A DNA stretch of 64,000 nt from an uncultured Oleiphilaceae bacterium (GTDB lineage Bacteria > Pseudomonadota > Gammaproteobacteria > Pseudomonadales > Oleiphilaceae). This document shows positions 45,197 to 54,429 of this stretch, in pieces (the first letter of the stretch is position 1; every line of letters begins with the position of its first letter). A program made the translations under genes and the position numbers. The notes under the pieces are model-generated. The model did no database searches, was not told the DNA's origin, and worked only from the letters and a program-made list of their open reading frames with translations. The stretch covers positions 62,001-126,000 of the forward strand of contig CAJXUY010000012.1 in assembly GCA_913060665.1 (NCBI GenBank), written 5' to 3'.

Positions 45197-46479
45197 TATA
45201 AAATTTTTGCCTCTGATCCGCCTAACCCCATTGCTTGCCTGGCAAATAACCGCTTGGCACCTGGCAGGATATCTAGCCCTACTAACCCCATATCTCGCAA
45301 TAGACCAACACCTGGACTAGCATCGCCGAACAAACGGGTAATTTTATCGCTAAAAAGAATCGTTTTATCCTGATCAATATAGCGGTCTTTGATATAGCGC
45401 TGCAGCACTGTTAGCGACCCAATACTTTCGCCTTTATTAGTCGCACGTTGAATCAACTCAGCGAGCGACATAACGCCCCGAAGCGCAAGGTTATAACCTT
45501 GCCCCGCTACCGGATGCAGTGCATGAGCCGCATTTCCCACTACCACAATACCGGCTCGAACTTGCTCAGCAGACTGCGACAATTTTAGCGGGTAATGATG
45601 ACGCACACCCACCTGTTCTATTTTGCCTAGCCGATAACCAAATCGACCTTGGAGCAACACCATAAATTCAGTATCAGGCATCGCCATCACGCTCGCGACC
45701 TGCTCTTCTGGCAGCGTCCACACTAGCGCGCAACGAGCATCAGTTTTCTTACCTTCAGCCTGATCAGCAGCGCCTAACGGCAACATCGCCATTGGACCGC
45801 TCTCGGTAAATCGTTCATAGGCTTCATAGCCATGGTGTTTTGACGTCGTCACATTGGTGACTAGCGCATGCTGGCCATAGAGCTCCGTTTGCATCTCTAT
45901 CCCTAGTTTCTGACAGGTTTCTGACCGCCCACCATCCGCAATCACCACCAACTCTGCAGTCACCGCCTGCGAAGACCACTCATACTGGCCAGTGGCATCA
46001 TTCCGCTTTGAAAGCTTAATGCAAGTAGCCGATTCTGTACGAGTAATGCCCTCTACCTTTGCAGGACAAATAAAATCTATATTGTTAAGTGAATCAAGAG
46101 CAGTAATCAGTGTTTTACCGATCCACTCATTGGGGACCACATAACCCAGTGCTTCAACATTATAGTCTTGTGCGCTTAATCGAGTAGCACCGAACCGCCC
46201 TCGATCCGACACATGTATTTTCTGAATAGGCGTAACATGCTGGGACAACTGATCCCAAAGTCCCAACTGCTCATAAATAAGCCGACTCCCCCAAGAAAGT
46301 GCTGTCGAACGTGCATCATAACTTGGTTGATAGGTTTTTTCGTTAATTCCTGACTCATCATTAGAAATGGGGTAAGGCTCAATAACAGCAATCTTAAGCT
46401 CACTATTTTTAAGCGCTGCCGCCAAGCTCGCACCGACCATACCCCCGCCAATAATCACAATATCGTAGTGACTACTCAT
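45196..46479 (-). CDS. ubiH: UbiH-like 2-octaprenyl-6-methoxyphenol hydroxylase
   Basis: A flavin monooxygenase of 427 residues opening S-S-H-Y-D-I-V-I-I-G-G-G-M-V-G-A-S-L and bearing G-N-A-A-H-A-L-H-P-V-A-G-Q-G-Y-N-L-A-L. Order pepP-ubiH-visC is as in E. coli, which supports UbiH. I use the ATG at 46479, 11 bases after AGGGG; a GTG four codons earlier sits almost on the same ribosome-binding site. Coupled to visC. Confidence 0.88.
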   Translation of the reverse strand: MSSHYDIVIIGGGMVGASLAAALKNSELKIAVIEPYPISNDESGINEKTYQPSYDARSTALSWGSRLIYEQLGLWDQLSQHVTPIQKIHVSDRGRFGATRLSAQDYNVEALGYVVPNEWIGKTLITALDSLNNIDFICPAKVEGITRTESATCIKLSKRNDATGQYEWSSQAVTAELVVIADGGRSETCQKLGIEMQTELYGQHALVTNVTTSKHHGYEAYERFTESGPMAMLPLGAADQAEGKKTDARCALVWTLPEEQVASVMAMPDTEFMVLLQGRFGYRLGKIEQVGVRHHYPLKLSQSAEQVRAGIVVVGNAAHALHPVAGQGYNLALRGVMSLAELIQRATNKGESIGSLTVLQRYIKDRYIDQDKTILFSDKITRLFGDASPGVGLLRDMGLVGLDILPGAKRLFARQAMGLGGSEAKIL

Positions 46480-46512
46480 TGATCTGCCCACCCCTAATGA
46501 CTCTAACGATGA

Positions 46513-47832
46513 TCAAGAAGAACTCCTCATTAAGGCTTCAATATCTGCCACTTCTTTCGGTGCGCCTTCTGATAATATGTGGGGACCCGTTTTAGTCACG
46601 ACCACATCATCTTCGATACGAATGCCAATACCCCGCCAGCGTGGATCTACATCTTCGCAGCTAGGAGAGATATATAGCCCCGGTTCGACCGTAAGAGCCA
46701 TTCCAGGCTCTAGCACTCGCCATTCACCACCCACTTTATATTCGCCAACGTCATGCACATCCATCCCAAGCCAGTGCCCTGTTCTATGCATATAAAAAGG
46801 CTTGTAGCTTTCTTCTTCAATTAAGGTCTCAACATCACCGACTAACAAACCATGTTCAACCAACCCTTCAACAATCGCCCTAACAGCAGCTTCGTGTGGG
46901 TGATTCCAGTGGTTTCCTGGCTTAACTTCAGCGAGTGCTGCTTTTTGGGCATTCAGCACGGTTTCATATAGTGCCTTTTGTTCAGTAGAAAAACGGCCAT
47001 TAACAGGAAATGTGCGGGTAATATCAGACGCATAGCAGTCAAGCTCACATCCCGCGTCTATCAATACCAAGTCACCATCTTTCAATTTAGAGTCGTTTTC
47101 AATGTAATGCAATATGCAACCATTATCTCCGCCCCCCACTATAGAAGGGTAGGCAGCCGAACGACTTCCTGCATCCATAAAGCTATAGGTAATGTCTGCC
47201 TCTAACTGGTACTCATATTGCCCAGGCACACACTTTTTCATGGCACGTTTGTGAGCTTTTGCACTGATGGCTGCAGCTTTGGCCATGACTTTAATTTCAC
47301 CAGCACTCTTGAACAGTCTCATATCATGTAAGAAGTGCTCAAGCGCCACGAACTCGCCCGGCGGATGGGCGCCATTCCGTACTTTGCTCCGAATAACGTT
47401 AATCCACTCCATGAGTCGGCTATCAAACTGAGCATCAAGCCCCATCGAGTAAAATACCTTTTCAGTCCCTTCTATCATGCCAGGTAAAATATCGTCTATA
47501 TCGCCAATAGGAAATGCATCATCGACACCATACATTTCGGGCGCCCGCTCTGGGCCTGTTATAACACCGTCCCATAACTCTTTTTCAATATCTCTCTCTT
47601 TGCAAAAGAGTATGCTTTCACCATGCCCCCGCCCGGGAATCAACACCAACACCGCATCAGGTTCAGAGAAGCCAGTTAGATAATGAAAATCACTACTTTG
47701 CCGAAAGATGTAATCTACATCCCGGTTGCGAGATTTCACAGGAGCAGCGGGCAGAATGGCAATACAATTGTCACCCATCTGCTCAATGAGATTTTTTCGT
47801 CTTTTGGAAAACTCTTTAAGAGAGATACCCAT
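46513..47832 (-). CDS. pepP: Xaa-Pro aminopeptidase PepP
   Basis: A 439-residue M24B metallopeptidase that removes N-terminal residues preceding proline. The five metal ligands are visible in order: the aspartates in I-D-A-G-C-E-L-D and S-D-I-T-R-T-F, the histidine of R-T-G-H-W-L-G, and the glutamates of V-E-P-G-L-Y and R-I-E-D-D. The ATG at 47832 follows AGGGTG by nine bases; a 15-residue longer frame is possible but lacks support. Confidence 0.93.
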   Translation of the reverse strand: MGISLKEFSKRRKNLIEQMGDNCIAILPAAPVKSRNRDVDYIFRQSSDFHYLTGFSEPDAVLVLIPGRGHGESILFCKERDIEKELWDGVITGPERAPEMYGVDDAFPIGDIDDILPGMIEGTEKVFYSMGLDAQFDSRLMEWINVIRSKVRNGAHPPGEFVALEHFLHDMRLFKSAGEIKVMAKAAAISAKAHKRAMKKCVPGQYEYQLEADITYSFMDAGSRSAAYPSIVGGGDNGCILHYIENDSKLKDGDLVLIDAGCELDCYASDITRTFPVNGRFSTEQKALYETVLNAQKAALAEVKPGNHWNHPHEAAVRAIVEGLVEHGLLVGDVETLIEEESYKPFYMHRTGHWLGMDVHDVGEYKVGGEWRVLEPGMALTVEPGLYISPSCEDVDPRWRGIGIRIEDDVVVTKTGPHILSEGAPKEVADIEALMRSSS

Positions 47833-47939
47833 AAAATTGAACACCCTAAAAGTTAAATAGCTAAACCTGCTTCGCACAGGCCGGTGATTAGTTGTTGTTA
47901 TATCACTAGCGCATTCGTTAGTTTCTGTATAGTCATTGC

Positions 47940-48536
47940 TTAATGCAGCGTTTTACTCGGGTCGTCTTCAGACTCTTCCTGGCCATTAAACTCAGCAAAC
48001 ACTGTCACGACACCAATTCTGACATATTCAATAATTTCATTAATCTCTTTTTCGGCATCTTCACTATCTTCAGCCTGATCATCAATTTGAGAAATCGCAA
48101 CCAAGTCTCGCAGTAACTCTTGAATATCAGATTCTGCCGTTTTTAGCTGCCCTTTGGCTGCTAGCGCTAGCCCCTCAAGAAACCCTCTAACCCACATTCC
48201 CAAGGCTTCAACTCGTTGATTCAATATAAACTCGTCATCGGGCAGCACTAGACTAAAACCCATCGCCATATCTTCTAGCTGCTGAACGTTATTAGTATAT
48301 AAGTCAACAAGGTTAGTTAGTGCTTGCTCACTCTTATCGTCTTGCACCAATTGCTCTAAGCCCATGTGTTCAACCACAAGCTTTAACCATTCATCGGCAT
48401 TAAGTCGCTCACCACCCGATAACCGGCCAATTAGCAGCCCATGTAACTCACAAGGGTGATTAATAGCCCCTTGGCTCGCGTAAAAATTGGCTAGCCAGTC
48501 AAAGTCAGACTCTTGCTCAATGTTAAAATCAGTCAT
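47940..48536 (-). CDS. ygfB: YgfB / UPF0149 family protein
   Basis: A 198-residue acidic helical protein of the UPF0149 family, with G-A-I-N-H-P-C-E-L-H-G-L-L-I-G-R-L-S-G-G and W-V-R-G-F-L-E-G-L-A. The ATG at 48536 gives the usual length (about 190); a 36-residue extension upstream crosses the promoter region. It leads the ygfB-pepP-ubiH-visC run. In Pseudomonas aeruginosa YgfB influences antibiotic-response gene expression; the same role here is not shown. Confidence 0.9.
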   Translation of the reverse strand: MTDFNIEQESDFDWLANFYASQGAINHPCELHGLLIGRLSGGERLNADEWLKLVVEHMGLEQLVQDDKSEQALTNLVDLYTNNVQQLEDMAMGFSLVLPDDEFILNQRVEALGMWVRGFLEGLALAAKGQLKTAESDIQELLRDLVAISQIDDQAEDSEDAEKEINEIIEYVRIGVVTVFAEFNGQEESEDDPSKTLH

Positions 48537-48814
48537 AGATAAATAGTTTCCAGTCAATATCAGGTATATTTCTATTATACGGGTTGAGAAGAATGAAGAA
48601 ACTAAACTGCAACGATTTGTTTCATTGGAGGATTTTTTCAACAAAAGCGCTATACTCAGACGTAAGTAATTCAGGCATCAAATCAATACATTGAGTGCTT
48701 TTTAGAGAAAAAGAGTTAAAAAGTAAAAAATATTCGTGATAAGGCACCTTATTGGATTGACCCATGGCAAGTGCCAAATTATAGTTTTAATAAACAGGTT
48801 TTCGGAAAAGTATT

Positions 48815-49021
48815 ATGGCTGAAGCCAAACTTGAAGTACTGTCAGATAAAATCGATCAACTGATCAAATATTGTGCGCAATTAGAGAGCGATAATTCAGC
48901 GCTTCGCGAGTTACAAGAAGACTGGCATCAAGAACGATCTCAACTGATGCAGAAAAACGATTTAGCTCGCAATAAAATTGAAGCCATGATAGGCCGCCTT
49001 AAAGCGTTGGAGCAACATTAA
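48815..49021 (+). CDS. TIGR02449/ZapB-like coiled-coil protein
   Basis: A 68-residue all-helical coiled-coil protein (L-S-D-K-I-D-Q-L-I-K-Y-C-A-Q-L, then D-N-S-A-L-R). It always neighbours zapA in Pseudomonadales-like genomes and has been grouped with ZapB, the ZapA-binding divisome factor. Its stop shares one base with the zapA start (TAATG). Confidence 0.85.
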   Translation: MAEAKLEVLSDKIDQLIKYCAQLESDNSALRELQEDWHQERSQLMQKNDLARNKIEAMIGRLKALEQH

Positions 49022-49305
49022 TGTCCGAAAGTAATACTGTCGAAGTTAAAATACTTGATAAAGAGTATTTAATTGCCTGCCCGGATGAAGCTCGATTGCA
49101 ACTAGAGAACGCCGCAAACCACCTAGATAAAAAAATGCGTGAGATCAGAAAAGGCGGAAAAGTACATGGCACCGAGCGAATCGCTGTAATGGCCGCACTC
49201 AATATCACCCATGACCTTCAACAGGGGTCTCAACTGTCTGAAGATACCAGTAAAATAATTCAAGACCTGGATGAAAAGCTTGATGCTGCATTAGCTAAAG
49301 CATAA
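49021..49305 (+). CDS. zapA: Cell-division protein ZapA
   Basis: A 94-residue FtsZ-ring stabiliser. The N-terminal V-E-V-K-I-L-D-K-E-Y-L-I-A-C-P beta hairpin, H-L-D-K-K-M-R-E-I-R and the helix T-E-R-I-A-V-M-A-A-L-N-I-T-H are conserved ZapA segments. The 6S RNA gene follows about 110 bases on, the usual gammaproteobacterial arrangement. Confidence 0.93.
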   Translation: MSESNTVEVKILDKEYLIACPDEARLQLENAANHLDKKMREIRKGGKVHGTERIAVMAALNITHDLQQGSQLSEDTSKIIQDLDEKLDAALAKA

Positions 49306-49412
49306 CCAATATCTTAACTGAGCTATGGTTGTAACGTAAAAAAACGTTAATTTTTGTCTAAAATCATATAACCAGATTTAAACCTTCTGCTTGATCACTT
49401 ATAATAAAGGCT

Positions 49413-49606
49413 AGTTTCCTGGTGTGTTAGCGAGTTGGATAAGTCCTCGAGCCGATAAGCGTTTTACCGGTGGCGACTCAGGGTAATGTGTGCAAGTCCC
49501 CTTATCTCTTCTGGAGGTAAACGGGGAAAGCCTAATTTATCACAGCTGCTACCACCTTGAACCATAGGGTTCAAGGCCATATTCGACAGCGGCACACTGG
49601 GAAATT
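49413..49606 (+). ncRNA. ssrS: 6S RNA
   Basis: Closing stem: TTTCCTGGTGTG (49415-49426) pairs with CACACTGGGAAA (49593-49604). Near the 3' end ACCTTGAACC is followed by GGGTTCAAGG, the strongly conserved hairpin of gammaproteobacterial 6S RNA, then a G-C rich box like E. coli. A -10 element TATAAT lies at 49400-49405. Its place between zapA and ygfA is canonical. It sequesters sigma-70 RNA polymerase in stationary phase. Ends are uncertain by a few bases. Confidence 0.93.
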
Positions 49607-49615
49607 TCTATTATT

Positions 49616-50245
49616 ATGGATCATACCTCCCCCTCTCATCACGTTTTCGATAAGCCTTTACTAAGACGCGAAATGCGCCGAAAAAGACGCGCGCTATCGC
49701 CGTTGCAACAAAAAAATGCCGCTCAGAGACTAAAATCGACACTCACATTAAGCCCGCTATTCAATAGCAGTCAACATATAGCAATTTATTTGGCGAATGA
49801 CGGTGAAATAGACCCAGTATTACTAATAACCAAACTGTGGAAAAGCAAAAAGCGGTGTTACCTTCCGATGTTACACCCGACTAAAAAAAACTGCCTTTGG
49901 TTTTACCTCTATACACCAAAAACAATCCTTAAAAAGAATAAATTTGGAATTTATGAGCCTTCAATTAAGAACAAAATAAGACTATCACCGTGGGCGCTAA
50001 ACCTAGTGTTATTTCCATTAGTGGCATTTGATAGCCAAGGCGGACGCTTAGGAATGGGAGGGGGGTTTTACGACCGTACATTTGAGTTCACGCAAACAGA
50101 TAAAAGCAAGGCGATAGGTTCAAGAACGCGGCTTTATGGGTTGGCGCACCACTTTCAGCAATTAGAATCCATTCCAGTAGAAAAATGGGACATTCCGCTA
50201 CAGGGTATCGCAACTGACAAACAACTTTTTTTGACCCATAAATAA
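49616..50245 (+). CDS. ygfA: 5-formyltetrahydrofolate cyclo-ligase
   Basis: A 209-residue ATP-dependent enzyme converting 5-formyl-THF to 5,10-methenyl-THF. L-R-R-E-M-R-R-K-R-R-A-L near the start and R-L-G-M-G-G-G-F-Y-D-R-T-F near residue 145 are the family motifs. It lies ten bases after the 6S RNA and is probably partly cotranscribed with it. Confidence 0.92.
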   Translation: MDHTSPSHHVFDKPLLRREMRRKRRALSPLQQKNAAQRLKSTLTLSPLFNSSQHIAIYLANDGEIDPVLLITKLWKSKKRCYLPMLHPTKKNCLWFYLYTPKTILKKNKFGIYEPSIKNKIRLSPWALNLVLFPLVAFDSQGGRLGMGGGFYDRTFEFTQTDKSKAIGSRTRLYGLAHHFQQLESIPVEKWDIPLQGIATDKQLFLTHK

Positions 50246-50312
50246 CCAAACTAAGGACGCTTACTTAGTCTACAGAAAGCCCCTACGGTTTTTAATCTAC
50301 TATCGAACAGGC

Positions 50313-50456
50313 CTAGTTCTCAGCGAGCGTATGAACGACAGCCGACTGAGCAATACGAGGCTCATCATCTGACAAAATTGATGCAAATCCCGTGGCGGCT
50401 AAACCAAGGCAAAACAAAAATACAAGTGCGACCATACTATCTGGCTTACGTTTCAT
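50313..50456 (-). CDS. Small single-helix membrane protein (47 residues)
   Basis: A minus-strand frame starting at the ATG at 50456, with GGGGGA four bases upstream. The peptide M-K-R-K-P-D-S-M-V-A-L-V-F-L-F-C-L-G-L-A has a positively charged start followed by one hydrophobic helix and a polar tail of about 20 residues. Small proteins of this look occur near ilvA/rpiA in Pseudomonas-like genomes, as I recall. Function unknown. Confidence 0.65.
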   Translation of the reverse strand: MKRKPDSMVALVFLFCLGLAATGFASILSDDEPRIAQSAVVHTLAEN

Positions 50457-50744
50457 AGATCCCCCATAGATCCATCATGTTATCTTTCTTATAGATTTGA
50501 GGCGCCTCCATGCACACATTATTTTTGTTGTTAGCTTCCTTGCCCTTAAATACACCTAAATAATTAGATGTATTCTAGTTATCAATCAGTTGAGTTGGCA
50601 TTACAAACTGTAACACAACTTACAACTGTAACTTTAAGATATCCTATATTGGCAATATGTCCAGTTTTTTGGGTGAACTTCATTCAATTTCAGCATCATA
50701 CTCACGTGAATCATCCAAAAGCACCATAAATACCCCAAAAAGCA
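50457..50744. other. Intergenic region between small membrane-protein gene and ilvA
   Basis: About 290 AT-rich bases downstream of ilvA (minus) and upstream of the 47-residue gene (minus). Its promoter must lie here. I see no strong hairpin or further coding frame. Confidence 0.45.
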
Positions 50745-52265
50745 CTATGAGCAACCCAAAAACAACTTGTATGCAGGGTTGTCTGTTTCATCCCAATACC
50801 TGAACCCGACTTTATCCAGCATCTTCTGGAATTCAGGCAAATCATTCTCATCAACCTGAACCCCCATCAGTACACGGCTATAAGCAGAACCATGATTACG
50901 ATAGTGAAACATTGATATATTCCAGCGAGTACCCAGTGACATTAAAAACTTCATTAAAGCACCCGGTCGCTCTGGAAACTCAAACCGAAACACTTTTTCG
51001 TTATCGGTCGCAGCTGAATGCCCCCCAACCATATAGCGGATATGCAACTTCGCCATTTCGTTGTCAGTTAAATCCAGTACCGGGTATCCATCTTCCTTCA
51101 GGCTTTCCACTAGCTCTTCACGGCCATGCCCACCATGCTGAATTTGCACACCCACAAATACTTGAGCCGCAGATAAATCTGAATAACGATAATTAAACTC
51201 AGTAATATTTCGCTTGCTTAACGCTTGCACAAACTGTTTATAGCTTCCAGGCCGCTCCGGCAACGTCACCGCTAAGATAGCCTCTCGCTTTTCGCCTATT
51301 TCAGTTCGCTCAGAGATATAACGTAAGCGATCAAAATTAACATTAGCGCCACTCACGACGGCTGCGAGGTTTTTCCCTTCTAAGCCTTCCCGCTCTGCGT
51401 ATTTTTTTAACCCTGCAACGGCTAATGCACCTGCGGGCTCTGCAATAGAACGGGTGTCATCAAACACATCTTTAATGGCGGCACATATTTCATCGGCAGA
51501 AACAGTTACCACCTCGTCAACACACTCTTTAGCCACTTCAAATGGCAATTCACCAATTTGCTTAACCGCTACACCATCCGCAAATATCCCAACTTCATCA
51601 AGAATAATACGTTCATTGGCTTTTAGAGCCTCATACAAACAAGCAGACTCATCATACTCTACGCCAATAACCTTAACGTCTGGCCTTATGTACTTAATAT
51701 ATGCGGCCATCCCAGCAATGAGCCCGCCGCCGCCTACAGGAATAAATACAGCGTGAAGAGGCGCCGTATGCTGCCAAAGCAGCTCCATTGCAACCGTACC
51801 CTGACCTGCAATTACATCTTCATCATCATAAGGAGGGATGTAAACCATGCCCTTCTTTTTAACAAGATCTAACGCATAAGCGGACGCTTCATCAAACGCA
51901 TCACCTTTTAGAATAACCTTGGCGCCTCGATTTTTAACCGAATTTACCTTTATTTCTGGTGTCGTCTGCGGCATTACAATCGTCGCTTTAATACCCAGTT
52001 TTTGAGCGGAATACGCCAACCCCTGCGCATGATTTCCTGCAGAGGCTGCGATAACCCCCTTCGCTTTCTCTTCATCTGTTAACTGAAAAACCCGGTTATA
52101 AGCGCCTCTAATTTTAAATGAGAACACAGGTTGAAGGTCTTCTCGCTTCAACACAATGTGATTATTGAAGCGCGAGGAAAGCAGCCGAGCATCTGTTAAA
52201 GGTGTTTCGATCGCAACGTCATAAACGCGTGCATCGAGTATTTTCTTTATATATCGCTGTGACAT
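50745..52265 (-). CDS. ilvA: Threonine ammonia-lyase, biosynthetic
   Basis: A 506-residue PLP enzyme for the first step of isoleucine synthesis. The PLP lysine lies in S-F-K-I-R-G-A-Y-N (about residue 50), S-A-G-N-H-A-Q-G and the glycine loop V-G-G-G-G-L-I-A-G are intact, and two ACT-like domains (about residues 325-500) provide isoleucine/valine control. Length matches biosynthetic IlvA. ilvA and rpiA are adjacent in many relatives but here are separated by about 8 kb. Confidence 0.94.
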   Translation of the reverse strand: MSQRYIKKILDARVYDVAIETPLTDARLLSSRFNNHIVLKREDLQPVFSFKIRGAYNRVFQLTDEEKAKGVIAASAGNHAQGLAYSAQKLGIKATIVMPQTTPEIKVNSVKNRGAKVILKGDAFDEASAYALDLVKKKGMVYIPPYDDEDVIAGQGTVAMELLWQHTAPLHAVFIPVGGGGLIAGMAAYIKYIRPDVKVIGVEYDESACLYEALKANERIILDEVGIFADGVAVKQIGELPFEVAKECVDEVVTVSADEICAAIKDVFDDTRSIAEPAGALAVAGLKKYAEREGLEGKNLAAVVSGANVNFDRLRYISERTEIGEKREAILAVTLPERPGSYKQFVQALSKRNITEFNYRYSDLSAAQVFVGVQIQHGGHGREELVESLKEDGYPVLDLTDNEMAKLHIRYMVGGHSAATDNEKVFRFEFPERPGALMKFLMSLGTRWNISMFHYRNHGSAYSRVLMGVQVDENDLPEFQKMLDKVGFRYWDETDNPAYKLFLGCS

Positions 52266-52413
52266 GAGAGATTTTTTCTATCTGGATTAAAGTGAACCGA
52301 AACATTAATAATTACGGTTAAAATACAGCACTCGCTAGTTAAAACAACCTATTTACTATAAAAACGATATGGCGCTACAAAAAAATTACACGATTACACT
52401 TGAGTTAGAAGAC

Positions 52414-52421
52414 GACCGGTC
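52414..52421. promoter_or_regulatory. GACCGGTC operator-like site 1
   Basis: A perfect 8-bp palindrome 13 bases before the TetR start. The same core recurs at 53115 upstream of the flavin oxidoreductase, and both copies sit in a shared context (CGACCGGTC followed by TATA within a few bases). It recalls the NemR box. Suggests autoregulation. Confidence 0.6.
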
Positions 52422-52434
52422 ATATATTATATTT

Positions 52435-53040
52435 ATGCCAAGACCAAGAAGAAGTGAACATACGCGAGAAGCGTTAATAGAAAACGGTATCGAACAGCTA
52501 TCATTAAATGGCTACCACGGCACTGGGATTAAACAAATACTCGATGCGGTAAATGTGCCTAAAGGGTCATTTTATAACTACTTTTCGAGTAAAGAGGCTT
52601 TTGTGGCCGAAATTCTCCGTGAGTATAGCAACCAGTATCTCAAAATTCTGGATGATTATATCGATAACGCTAATGAACAACCACTAAAGAAAATTAAGAC
52701 CATATACGGCTTTATGTTAGAGCAGTTTTCGGGTCAAAACTGTCAACGCGGCTGCTTAATTGGCAGTATTGCTGCTGAAATTGGCAACCAAAGCAAAAAG
52801 TGCCAAGCAGCAATGCTTGAGTCTGTTGCTCATTCCAAGCAACGTGTGTCGAGATTAATTCAGCAAGCACAAGATAAGCAGCAGATTCGAGATGACTTAA
52901 CCGCAGAGCAAATTACCCAAGTGTTTTGGGCAACGTGGGAAGGCAGCCTACTGAAGATGAAAATGGAAGGTAGTATTGATACGGCAAAAGATACACTATA
53001 CATCATGCTGGACCATCTGCTTGCCCCCCTTGACCGTTAA
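52435..53040 (+). CDS. TetR-family repressor of the Old Yellow Enzyme gene (NemR-like)
   Basis: A 201-residue TetR regulator. Helix-turn-helix: G-Y-H-G-T-G-I-K-Q-I-L-D-A-V-N-V-P-K-G-S-F-Y-N-Y-F (about residues 25-49). Its C-terminal domain has C-Q-R-G-C-L-I-G, a cysteine pair typical of the NemR/AcuR-like class that senses electrophiles. The ATG at 52435 is preferred over a 22-codon longer frame because an operator-like palindrome lies immediately upstream. It precedes a flavin oxidoreductase gene bearing the same palindrome. Confidence 0.82.
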   Translation: MPRPRRSEHTREALIENGIEQLSLNGYHGTGIKQILDAVNVPKGSFYNYFSSKEAFVAEILREYSNQYLKILDDYIDNANEQPLKKIKTIYGFMLEQFSGQNCQRGCLIGSIAAEIGNQSKKCQAAMLESVAHSKQRVSRLIQQAQDKQQIRDDLTAEQITQVFWATWEGSLLKMKMEGSIDTAKDTLYIMLDHLLAPLDR

Positions 53041-53114
53041 ACTAAAAACGAAGTGAAGCCACAAAAACGAAGTCTGTTAACAGGCAGTTCAATTTTTAGA
53101 GAACATTAATAAGC

Positions 53115-53122
53115 GACCGGTC
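53115..53122. promoter_or_regulatory. GACCGGTC operator-like site 2
   Basis: Second copy of the 8-bp palindrome, 28 bases before the flavin-oxidoreductase start and downstream of the TetR stop. Probable second binding site of the TetR repressor. Confidence 0.6.
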
Positions 53123-53149
53123 TTATAGATAATTAAAGAGGATATATTT

Positions 53150-54382
53150 GTGAGCAACGACATTAATCTAAACACAGCGTTCACCCTAAAAAATGGAACC
53201 GTCATTAAAAACAGACTGTTCAAGTCAGCCATGAGTGAGCAATTAGGTACTAAAGACCACAACCCCACCAAGGGCCTTGCAACACTATACAAAACATGGG
53301 CTGATGGCGGCTTAGGCTTATCTATTACCGGCAACATAATGATTGACCGTACCGCACTAGGCGAGCCTAAAAACGTCGTATTAGATACCCAAAGCGATTT
53401 GGAACCATTTAAAAAATGGGCACAAGCCGGTTCTGCTAACGGGTCACATATCTGGCCTCAACTTAATCATCCAGGTAAGCAGATACCTAATTTTATTACT
53501 GAAGTGCCTGTTGCACCTTCTGCAATTGCCCTTAAAAACGGGCTTGAAAAAGGTTTTAACAAGCCTCGTGCACTGACAGAGAACGAGATACTTGAGATCA
53601 TCCAAAAGTTTGCAACGGCGGCTGAACTGTCTAAAAAATCGGGGTTCACTGGTGTTCAAATACACGGCGCACATGGTTACTTAGTGAGCCAATTTTTGTC
53701 TCCTCGGCATAACCAACGTGACGACCGATGGGGCGGTTCACTAGAAAACAGAATGCGTTTTGTACTAGCGGTCTATCATGCCATTCGTGAAAAGGTGGGC
53801 AAGGATTTTCCAATCGGAATAAAACTAAACTCTGCTGATTTTATGCGTGGCGGCTTTACAGAAGAAGACTCAATGGAAGTCGTTAAAGCATTGGCGAGTG
53901 CAGGCATAGACTTAATTGAGATCTCAGGCGGGACTTATGAAAGCCCTTCGATGATCGGTCATAATATGAAACCAACGACCCAAAAGCGAGAAGCTTACTT
54001 TTTGGCGTATGCTGAAAAAGTACGTAGCATAATTGACACGCCTCTGGTCGTAACCGGAGGCTTTCGTTCAGCAGATGGCATGGTGACAGCACTTAGAAGC
54101 GGTGCAACCGACTTTGTTGGCCTTGCTCGCCCACTAGCCGTCTACCCAAATCTGCCAAATGACCTAATGGCTGACGAAAATCATAGCATTGAGCTGCGAC
54201 CACTGACCACCGGTGTAAAACTGGTTGATAAAATGGCGATGCTTGATATTACCTGGTACGAGTTCCAGCTTGCCAGAATGGCACAGAAGAAAGCACCTAA
54301 ACCCAATATGAGTGAGTGGGGGACATTCGCCAAAACCCTATTAGGTGCTGGTATTTACGCGTTTAAAAAGCGTCGTGCGTAA
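53150..54382 (+). CDS. NADH:flavin oxidoreductase, Old Yellow Enzyme family
   Basis: A 410-residue FMN enzyme. F-K-S-A-M-S-E near residue 23, Q-I-H-G-A-H-G-Y-L-V-S-Q-F-L-S-P-R-x-N-x-R-x-D and W-G-G-S-L-E-N-R are conserved OYE/2,4-dienoyl-CoA-reductase-like motifs. It reduces activated double bonds such as enals, enones or nitro compounds. Start is GTG, with AGAGG nine bases upstream. The C-terminal 25 residues are a short amphipathic basic extension. The neighbouring TetR probably induces it in response to electrophiles. Confidence 0.85.
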   Translation: MSNDINLNTAFTLKNGTVIKNRLFKSAMSEQLGTKDHNPTKGLATLYKTWADGGLGLSITGNIMIDRTALGEPKNVVLDTQSDLEPFKKWAQAGSANGSHIWPQLNHPGKQIPNFITEVPVAPSAIALKNGLEKGFNKPRALTENEILEIIQKFATAAELSKKSGFTGVQIHGAHGYLVSQFLSPRHNQRDDRWGGSLENRMRFVLAVYHAIREKVGKDFPIGIKLNSADFMRGGFTEEDSMEVVKALASAGIDLIEISGGTYESPSMIGHNMKPTTQKREAYFLAYAEKVRSIIDTPLVVTGGFRSADGMVTALRSGATDFVGLARPLAVYPNLPNDLMADENHSIELRPLTTGVKLVDKMAMLDITWYEFQLARMAQKKAPKPNMSEWGTFAKTLLGAGIYAFKKRRA

Positions 54383-54429
54383 AAGATAGAGAAGCGCTAC
54401 TAAGTGCGGGAATCCTGTGTTTTGTAAAA

